Shown piece by piece: positions 1 to 5,442 of a stretch of 11,517 nucleotides of DNA. Both the position numbers and the translations under genes were made by a program. Numbering within the stretch: position 1 is the stretch's first letter; each line of letters begins with the position of its first letter. This DNA is from CAYRIY01 sp964424335 (GTDB lineage Bacteria; Bacillota; Limnochordia; DTU080; RSA5), in contig CAYRIY010000108.1 in assembly GCA_964424335.1 (NCBI GenBank), positions 1 to 11,517 on the forward strand, written 5' to 3'. The notes beneath the pieces are model-generated. The model did no database searches, had not been told where the DNA came from, and saw nothing but the letters and a program-made list of their open reading frames with translations.

Positions 1-773
1 TTGCGCCATGCGGTAGGCGACTCGCGTTTGTACCGTCGAAAAAGCTGGGAGAAGTGAGAATGGGATTGAAATCCACAAGCGCTCGCAATCTCTTTCACTG
101 AAAGCTCCGTAGTGCGCAACAACCTGCTTGCGGCGTTAATGCGCAAAACGGCAAGGTATTCGTTGGGTGTCGTCCCTACGTGTTTGCGAAAGTGACGGAT
201 AAAGTGAGAGACGCTCATGTGCGCGACAGCCGCCAAGGTCTTTGAGGAAAGGTCCTCTCCGTAATGTGCTTCCATGTAATCGATCACGCGCTGCACGTCG
301 CCGGGCAGGGGCGTGCAGCCTTTACTCGCCGCGTCGAGCGGCACAGGATGAGCCAGGTGGGAGAGGGCCGCACTAATGGCGGCTGCCAAGCTATCTTCGT
401 GCACGGGTTTTAAGAGGACGCGGGTTATTCCGAGGGGGGCAAGCTCGCTAGCCGATGAGGCATACGCCGTGAGAACGATGATGCGGCTTAAAAGTGATGG
501 ATCACGCGTGAGCGCTTCGCGGCAGACTTGAATGCCCGAGATTCCCGGAAGGCGCAGATCGATGATGACGAGATCGGGTTTGGTCTCAGTCATAGAAAGG
601 AGGGCTTCTGTGCCGTTGGCCGCCTCAAGGATCTGAGCGCCGGAAGGCGAACCGAACAGGAACGGTGCGATATTCACAACCATTTCTCGCAGTGCCCTGA
701 GCTGCAACGGCTCGTCTTCAACGAGCAAGATTGTGGCCTTCACCTCGTCCCGTTCGCCGGAGGCGCGTGACAT
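1..773 (-). CDS. AraC-type response regulator (YesN-like), 3' end cut by window edge
   Basis: Translating the minus strand from the ATG at 773-771 gives 257 codons without a stop up to the window edge. The first ~140 residues are a CheY-like receiver: acidic pair E19/D20 in LLVEDEP, phospho-acceptor D72 in VIIDLRLPG, T102 in LTAYA and K122 in LLKPV. Residues ~158-257 form an AraC/XylS double helix-turn-helix, ending in the typical CGFQSHSHFSQLFRRYKRES followed by PTAWR; only a few codons are probably missing. This is the YesN class, which acts as a phosphorylation-controlled transcription activator, often of sugar-uptake genes. The start is uncertain: GTG at 743-741 (reading VKATILLVEDE) would give a compact receiver, and neither start has a strong Shine-Dalgarno. 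The divergent histidine kinase is the obvious partner. Targets are inferred to be the carbohydrate genes to the right. Confidence 0.9.
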   Translation of the reverse strand, partial: MSRASGERDEVKATILLVEDEPLQLRALREMVVNIAPFLFGSPSGAQILEAANGTEALLSMTETKPDLVIIDLRLPGISGIQVCREALTRDPSLLSRIIVLTAYASSASELAPLGITRVLLKPVHEDSLAAAISAALSHLAHPVPLDAASKGCTPLPGDVQRVIDYMEAHYGEDLSSKTLAAVAHMSVSHFIRHFRKHVGTTPNEYLAVLRINAASRLLRTTELSVKEIASACGFQSHSHFSQLFRRYKRESPTAWR

Positions 774-1911
774 GTCCAGGGATACGTCTGAAGAGAATAA
801 TGAACTGCGACTCGTCTCCGTCTTAACCTACTCCCTTCTGGAGCGATTCGAAGCGCTTGCGGCATCCATGGGAAGGTTTCCTCTCCGCTTTATTGGCCGC
901 GATGGGACCTTTTCGTTGCCTGCCCACAACAACCTCCCCTTTCCCTCAAGCTGTTTATCACGGCATCGCACGAACGGATGGGAGCCTTGCAGGATCGAGC
1001 TTGAGCGATCGCTCAAGGCCTTAGGGCAGAGCAACGAGCGCAACGATGGTCCGATTTACTTCAGATGCCCTTCCGGCTCGGGATGTGTGCTGGCTCCCCT
1101 TCGCTTGGACGACTGTTTGATCGGCGGCATCTTGGGTGGTCCCGTTTCCCCGGATGTGTACGAAGCTACGAAAGAGCAGATGGCGGCGTTCATAATGGGA
1201 GTGCGAGGGATTCTGGCGGAAGTGGTGGCGCATTCGAGCGGCTACCGTTCACTGGCCGAATCCCACCTTCGCAACTCCGTTCTCCAGGAGGCGGCGCTGC
1301 GCTCGCTCCGGGCGCAAGTGAACCCTCATTTCCTTTTTAACGCCATGAGCGTAGTTGTAGCACACGCGCTGCTCGAGCACGCTCCCAAAACGCGGCGCGT
1401 CATCCTGGATCTCACGTCGATCTTGCGGTACGGCCTTCGCTGGGAATCGGAGTTGGTCTTGCTCAAGGAAGAGCTTGAACAAGTGAGGCGCTATGTGCAG
1501 ATTCAACAAGAGCGGTTTCCAGATCGCGTTCACCTGGAGATTCACTGCGACGCCGCCTTGATGGATGTCCGCGTGCCTCGAATGGGCATTCAACTACTGG
1601 TCGAGAACGCGATCATTCACGGAATCGAGCCCTCCGGAAAGCGCGGAACGGTCGTGCTCAATGTATTTCGAAACGGACCCGCGATTGCGATCGATGTGAT
1701 CGATGACGGAGTCGGCATGGACGCAAGCCGGGTGTATGCCATAGAAGAAGGCCGATCCCCATCAGGCGGATCCGGGCTTGCAAACTTGCGCTCCCGATTG
1801 CACTACATTTACGGTCCCACTGCCGCTTTGGACATCGTAAGCGCCCCCGGAAATGGAACCGCGGTGCGGATGAGCCTTCCTCCAGCAAGCGACGATGCTG
1901 TCGAAAAATGA
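772..1911 (+). CDS. PocR-domain sensor histidine kinase, LytS/YesM class (cytoplasmic)
   Basis: A 379-residue kinase. The ATG at 772 is chosen over the GTG at 733 because GGAGG at 759-763 sits eight bases upstream. Residues ~15-165 resemble the PocR ligand-binding domain, with C61, C73, C99 and C105 and the stretch YFRCPSGSG followed by a hydrophobic LIGGILGG strand. A short helix leads to the His_kinase domain with H186 in the H-box NPHFLFN. The ATPase part has N279 (LLVENAIIHG), the G1 box D311-D-G-V-G315 and the G2 box around G333-S-G335-L. No membrane helix or signal peptide is visible, so it should sense an intracellular ligand. Autophosphorylation at H186 and transfer to D72 of the divergent AraC-type regulator is inferred. 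PocR domains are linked to small-metabolite binding; the ligand here is unknown, though the neighbours suggest a sugar or sugar derivative. Confidence 0.92.
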   Translation: MSRDTSEENNELRLVSVLTYSLLERFEALAASMGRFPLRFIGRDGTFSLPAHNNLPFPSSCLSRHRTNGWEPCRIELERSLKALGQSNERNDGPIYFRCPSGSGCVLAPLRLDDCLIGGILGGPVSPDVYEATKEQMAAFIMGVRGILAEVVAHSSGYRSLAESHLRNSVLQEAALRSLRAQVNPHFLFNAMSVVVAHALLEHAPKTRRVILDLTSILRYGLRWESELVLLKEELEQVRRYVQIQQERFPDRVHLEIHCDAALMDVRVPRMGIQLLVENAIIHGIEPSGKRGTVVLNVFRNGPAIAIDVIDDGVGMDASRVYAIEEGRSPSGGSGLANLRSRLHYIYGPTAALDIVSAPGNGTAVRMSLPPASDDAVEK

Positions 1912-2020
1912 CCCGACGCTAGCGGAATTTCGTGCGCTTTGAGCCCTTTATCCCCGCTAGTCCTCGATAAACCCCTTCGAAATGGGCGTCGAAAGAGATT
2001 TTTGAATCTGCCTCGCCCGT

Positions 2021-2050
2021 TTGACACCCCGTTTGATTTGGCGCTACGAT
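2021..2050 (+). promoter_or_regulatory. Sigma-A type promoter of the SIS/kinase genes
   Basis: A perfect -35 TTGACA (2021-2026) is followed by an 18-base spacer and TACGAT (2045-2050). Transcription would start near 2057, giving a leader of about 40 bases to the ATG at 2096. The intergenic stretch 1912-2095 also holds three TCGA-headed short repeats (1964, 1977, 1989) upstream of the -35. Seen directly; activity is inferred. Confidence 0.7.
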
Positions 2051-2095
2051 TTTGCGAAGGTCGGGCTGTCCTCTCCCAGACCAAGGAGGAGCGTC

Positions 2096-2824
2096 ATGGT
2101 TCAACAGTATTTTCGCGAGGTTGAACGAGCCGTCTTGCGAGTCGCCACGACCCAGGCGGAAGCCATCGATAAAGTGAGCGAACGCATCGCCCAATCGATC
2201 GTTCGCGGAGGAATATGGCACATATTCGGCAGCGGGCACTCTCACATGATCGCCGAGGAGGCTTTTCATCGAGCAGGGGGATTGGCGTGCGTCGACGCCA
2301 TGCTCGAGCCATCGCTGATGGAGGTCAACGTTGGCCGCGCTACGCTCTTGGAGCGGCTTTCCGGGCTCGCAGACGTCTTGATGGAGGGTTACTCATGGAA
2401 TGAGCACGATGTGCTCATGGTCGTGAGTCATTCCGGGATCAATCCAGTCCCGATCGAGGTCGCCCTGAACGGAAAACGCCGGGGTTTGTATGTGGTGGGG
2501 CTCACGGCCCTGGATCACACGCACAAGGTGCACTCCCGCCATTCAAGCGGCCGTCGCCTAATGGACGTCGTGGATGACGTCATCGACAGTTGCGGGGCGT
2601 TTGGAGACGCGTCCGTTCCGGTTCCTGGTTTTGACTTGCGGGTCGGGCCAACGTCCACGATACTCGGAACGCTCATCGTCAATGCCTTGACGGTTGCGGT
2701 CGTCGAGCGCCTTGCGGCAAGTGGGGTTCAGCCGCCGGTATTCGTCAGCGGTAACACGGAGAACGGAGATCGACACAACCGGGCCTTGGTCGACGCCTAT
2801 CGGGCTCGCATCCGTTACTTATGA
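2096..2824 (+). CDS. SIS-domain sugar-phosphate binding protein (UPF0309-like)
   Basis: A 242-residue protein beginning at ATG 2096, behind the excellent ribosome site AAGGAGGA (2083-2090); a longer in-frame reading would start inside the promoter. It has the sugar isomerase (SIS) fold: the first phosphosugar-binding loop is FGSGHSH (G45-H50), the second is VVSHSGINPVPIEVA (S111-G114), and the C-terminal part keeps the VGPTSTILGT and VFVSGNTENGD stretches seen in UPF0309/SIS_2 proteins. Such proteins bind phosphorylated or amino sugars; the exact reaction is not established for this family and is not claimed here. Its stop codon overlaps an ATG (2821-2824), but that frame closes after 26 codons; the next real gene is a sugar kinase in the same frame. 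The pairing suggests one catabolic step after kinase-dependent phosphorylation. Confidence 0.88.
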   Translation: MVQQYFREVERAVLRVATTQAEAIDKVSERIAQSIVRGGIWHIFGSGHSHMIAEEAFHRAGGLACVDAMLEPSLMEVNVGRATLLERLSGLADVLMEGYSWNEHDVLMVVSHSGINPVPIEVALNGKRRGLYVVGLTALDHTHKVHSRHSSGRRLMDVVDDVIDSCGAFGDASVPVPGFDLRVGPTSTILGTLIVNALTVAVVERLAASGVQPPVFVSGNTENGDRHNRALVDAYRARIRYL

Positions 2825-2872
2825 GCGTGGCCTCTGCCGGAAAACCGAGGCGAGCAAAGGGAGGCGATCAAG

Positions 2873-3868
2873 ATAGCACGCGGCGTCTACGTAGGAGTTG
2901 ACGGGGGCGGAACCAAGACGCGTTCGGTCGTTCTCGACGCAACGGGGCGAATATTGAGCAAGGGAGTAGCGGGTCCCTCAAACTTCACGACCGTTCCACG
3001 GGAGACTCTTTGCGCAAACATCGTCACAGCAATCAACCAGGCGTTTCTGACAGCGGGCCTTGAGCCAGGCAGTTTTGATGGTGCGTACCTCGGATTGGCG
3101 GGGATCGTCACCGACGCGGATCGAGAGGCAGTCTTGCAGTGGCTCAAGCCCCTCCGGCTTGCAAGAAGGGTCGATGTCCATCACGATGCACGGATCGCCC
3201 TCGCTGGAGCCCTTGACGCCAAATCGGGGATCATCGCCGTCGCAGGTACCGGTTCCTCGGTCTACGGGCGAAACCCGAGCGGAAGTGAGGCACTGGTCGG
3301 AGGGTGGGGATTCCTCTTTGGTGATGAAGGAAGCGCTTACGACATAGGAAGGCGCGGATGGATGGCCGCTGCCCTCGCGATTGACGGCAGGGGGCCAACG
3401 ACGCAGCTAGTCGCTGCATTACAGAATGAGGTCGGTGTGCATGACCTGCGTCAAGCGGTGCCTCGCCTCTTAGACCGCTCAGCGCCCGTTGCAACGACGA
3501 TCGCGTCGTATGCGCCACTTGTACAGCGTGTCGCGGACGCCGGTGATGAAGTAGCGAGGCAGATCGTAAGCGAGGCAAGCAGAGCGCTCGTCTCATTGAT
3601 CTTGGCGGCCCTCCGTAAACTCGGTCTTTTGAACCAGCCGACAGATGTCGCGCTTTCAGGAAGCTTGCTGCTGGCAGACACGCCGATGCGAAGAGGCGTG
3701 CTGGAAATTTTGGATCAAGAGCTCCCGCACGTAAGGGTGCGCTCGCCCAGATTTGATCCTGCAGTCGGAGCAGCCCTCCTTGCGTTACAGAGCGATGGCA
3801 TCTTAGTCGACAGCGGGCTCATCGAGCACGTTCAGCAGTCGGTCGTGCAGCGCCCAAGCGTCACCTGA
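2873..3868 (+). CDS. BadF/NAGK-type sugar kinase (N-acetylglucosamine kinase-like), apparent ATA start
   Basis: An ASKHA-fold kinase of 331 residues counted from an ATA at 2873. Motifs: phosphate-1 loop DGGGTKT (D10-T16), D105 in HHDARIAL as candidate catalytic base, phosphate-2 GTGSS (from G125), GGWGFLFGDEGS (G143-S154), and the adenosine loop ALSGSLL near G263. This matches the BadF/BadG/BcrA/BcrD ATPase family, whose sugar members phosphorylate N-acetylglucosamine, MurNAc or glucosamine; the substrate here is inferred only. There is no ATG, GTG or TTG in frame between the upstream stop (2822-2824) and the DGGGTKT motif. The first in-frame TTG (2954) would delete that motif. AAAGGGAGG (2856-2864) is eight bases before ATA 2873, which makes ATA the best candidate; a base error or indel is the alternative. 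Probably co-transcribed with the SIS gene 48 bases upstream. Confidence 0.85.
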   Translation: MARGVYVGVDGGGTKTRSVVLDATGRILSKGVAGPSNFTTVPRETLCANIVTAINQAFLTAGLEPGSFDGAYLGLAGIVTDADREAVLQWLKPLRLARRVDVHHDARIALAGALDAKSGIIAVAGTGSSVYGRNPSGSEALVGGWGFLFGDEGSAYDIGRRGWMAAALAIDGRGPTTQLVAALQNEVGVHDLRQAVPRLLDRSAPVATTIASYAPLVQRVADAGDEVARQIVSEASRALVSLILAALRKLGLLNQPTDVALSGSLLLADTPMRRGVLEILDQELPHVRVRSPRFDPAVGAALLALQSDGILVDSGLIEHVQQSVVQRPSVT

Positions 3869-4007
3869 TCGGCGTAGTCGAAGGTGTCGCAAAATGCTCA
3901 CATGCTATCGGAAAATCGTTCGGATTGGCGCCGCCACGTGGCCTTGTGCAAGCGTATTGCCTGGTAGAGCCCGCATTGGGCGTCGTTTGGGGCACTGCTT
4001 GGCCACA
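3869..4007 (+). promoter_or_regulatory. Upstream regulatory region of the binding-protein promoter
   Basis: This non-coding stretch holds a direct repeat TCGCAAAAT (3887-3895) and TCGGAAAAT (3908-3916), 21 bases apart, about two helix turns and on one DNA face. It also has a perfect 10-base palindrome GCCACGTGGC (3933-3942) and the imperfect dyad GCAA-N5-TTGC (3948-3960). The direct repeat is the geometry AraC-family regulators often use, and the same core recurs inverted at 2049-2057. Operator function is inferred, not shown. Confidence 0.35.
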
Positions 4008-4036
4008 TTGACCGGCCATGGGCGTGTAATTATGAT
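4008..4036 (+). promoter_or_regulatory. Sigma-A type promoter of the sugar-binding protein
   Basis: TTGACC (4008-4013), a 17-base spacer and TATGAT (4031-4036) make a near-consensus sigma-A promoter, with a start expected near 4043. A dyad TGGCC-N9-GGCCA (4000-4004 and 4014-4018) brackets the -35 box and could be an operator. The leader to the GTG at 4076 is about 33 bases and contains the AAAGGAAGG ribosome site. Confidence 0.75.
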
Positions 4037-4075
4037 TATCCCAAACACTCTGGTTACGAAAGGAAGGGATGAGTC

Positions 4076-5338
4076 GTGGGAAAGGGTAAGATCGCTTGGC
4101 TGCTTGGCATCGTGTTAGCGATGGCGGTCACGGCCGTGCAGGCACAAGACGTAACGATCGTACACATGGGATGGGTGAGCCGGGGAGAGGCTGGTCGAAT
4201 AGCGATTGAGCAAAAGGCCAGGGAGTTTGAGGCACTCAACCCTGGCGTCAAGATCGACATTCAAGTGCCGCCCGGCAACTACAACAACAATTTCGCCGTC
4301 AGGCTGGCCGGTGGGGTTGCTCCGGACATCACGGAGTTTAACGAGGGCGATGGGGGCCTCTTCGTCATGGACGGCGTCTTCCTCGACCTACGCCCCTACT
4401 TTGAGAGGGATCCCGACTTGGTCGCCGACTTGTTTCCGTCGGGAATGAAGGCCTCGACGTGGCTCGACGGCTCGATTTGGTCGATTCCAAGCGATATCTA
4501 CCCGATGATCACACTCTACAACGCCGATTTGTTCGCGCTAAAGGGCCTTGCGCCGCCCAGCCCCGAGAACTGGACCTGGGAGACCTACTTTGACGCAGCG
4601 CGCAAACTGACCGCGGATGCGGATGGGGACGGCCAAAACGAGACGTGGGGAGTGGGCGACCTAGCGCGGATGTGGGAAGTTGAGATTTGGGTGCGGCAGG
4701 CGGGCGGGTCTGTTGTCGACAGGCGGCAAGATCCAAGGCAAGTCTCGTTCAACTCGCCCGAAGTCCTGGAGGCTTTGGAGTTTGCCATTCAACTTCACCA
4801 GTTCGGCGTGGCGGCTGCATCGCCCAACGAATTTGCCCGGGGTGTCGTCGGCATGGTCTCGAGTTTTGCGCCTGCCTACCTGGGAGTCCGAAACGATATC
4901 GAGTTTGAGTGGGGGGTCGCGCCCCCGACTCATGGGCCGAAGACCGCCGGTTCGGCCGTCCCGGTGAACGGATTTCAAATCGGGGCAAACACTGCTCATC
5001 CCGATGTGGCGTGGGAGTGGCTACGCTTTCTCACGAGCGAGCAAGGCCAACTGGACTATGCGGAGATGACTAAGTTTGTGCCGTCCAGACGGTCTGCGCT
5101 CCAGCAGTACCCCGCGGTGACCGGACTCTCCCCAGAGGCCCTGCAGCCGTTGTCGTTTGCGGCGCTCAATCCTGACGGTTACCACTACACGATGGGGGCT
5201 CCGATCGACCTTCGCCGCCAACCAATGGTGGAGATCTTCAACCGGGCTGTGTTGGGGAATGAGAGTCCGACTTCTGTGTTGGACTCTGTGCAGTCAACCG
5301 TTAGCGCGCTCTTGAGGGAGGCGCTTGGGTCCAACTGA
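4076..5338 (+). CDS. Extracellular sugar-binding protein, ABC family 1, without lipobox
   Basis: A 420-residue binding protein starting at GTG 4076; the ribosome site AAAGGAAGG lies about nine bases upstream, and an ATG at 4069 is out of frame and closes after six codons. Residues 1-23 form a Sec signal peptide (K3/K5, hydrophobic core, AVQA before Q24). The rest has the family-1 solute-binding layout: an N-terminal lobe with FEALNPGVKIDIQ, an acidic loop D181-A-D-G-D-G-Q-N-E189 resembling the calcium-type loop of sugar-binding proteins, the tryptophan-rich WTWETYFDAARKL, and a C-terminal lobe with NGFQIGANTAHPDVAWEWL. The likely role is capture of an oligosaccharide outside the membrane for an ABC importer. 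There is no cysteine anywhere in the protein, so it cannot be a lipoprotein. No permease genes accompany it. Confidence 0.92.
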   Translation: MGKGKIAWLLGIVLAMAVTAVQAQDVTIVHMGWVSRGEAGRIAIEQKAREFEALNPGVKIDIQVPPGNYNNNFAVRLAGGVAPDITEFNEGDGGLFVMDGVFLDLRPYFERDPDLVADLFPSGMKASTWLDGSIWSIPSDIYPMITLYNADLFALKGLAPPSPENWTWETYFDAARKLTADADGDGQNETWGVGDLARMWEVEIWVRQAGGSVVDRRQDPRQVSFNSPEVLEALEFAIQLHQFGVAAASPNEFARGVVGMVSSFAPAYLGVRNDIEFEWGVAPPTHGPKTAGSAVPVNGFQIGANTAHPDVAWEWLRFLTSEQGQLDYAEMTKFVPSRRSALQQYPAVTGLSPEALQPLSFAALNPDGYHYTMGAPIDLRRQPMVEIFNRAVLGNESPTSVLDSVQSTVSALLREALGSN

Positions 5339-5364
5339 CGGGAATGTGATTCTTCGCAAAGGGC

Positions 5365-5398
5365 GGCGCCGGGCGGATCGCTAGACCTGCCCGGCGCC
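5365..5398 (+). terminator. GC-rich hairpin after the binding-protein gene
   Basis: Perfect 10-base arms GGCGCCGGGC (5365-5374) and GCCCGGCGCC (5389-5398) enclose 14 bases, of which two more base pairs could form. It begins 26 bases after the stop codon. Only a short TTT follows (5411-5413), not a clear U-tract, so it may be a partial terminator or a 3'-end stabiliser that keeps the binding-protein level above that of the next gene. Confidence 0.5.
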
Positions 5399-5442
5399 TG
5401 CGTGTGGTGGTTTAGAACGTGCGTTTAAAGGGGAGACGGGCG

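Noticed and set aside
1918..1960. Inverted repeat CTAGCGG/CCGCTAG after the histidine kinase gene
   Set aside because: Only seven base pairs with a 28-base loop and no U-tract; too weak to call a terminator.
3933..3942. Perfect palindrome GCCACGTGGC
   Set aside because: A single 10-base palindrome in GC-rich DNA, not repeated at the other promoters; mentioned in the regulatory region but not claimed as a site.
4069..4089. Six-codon ATG frame overlapping the binding-protein start
   Set aside because: It could be a leader peptide, but nothing besides its position supports this; it probably arises from the purine-rich ribosome site.
3894..4118. Plus-strand frame of 74 codons between kinase and binding protein
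   Set aside because: It spans the promoter and the ribosome site of the binding-protein gene and has no ribosome site or recognisable motif of its own.
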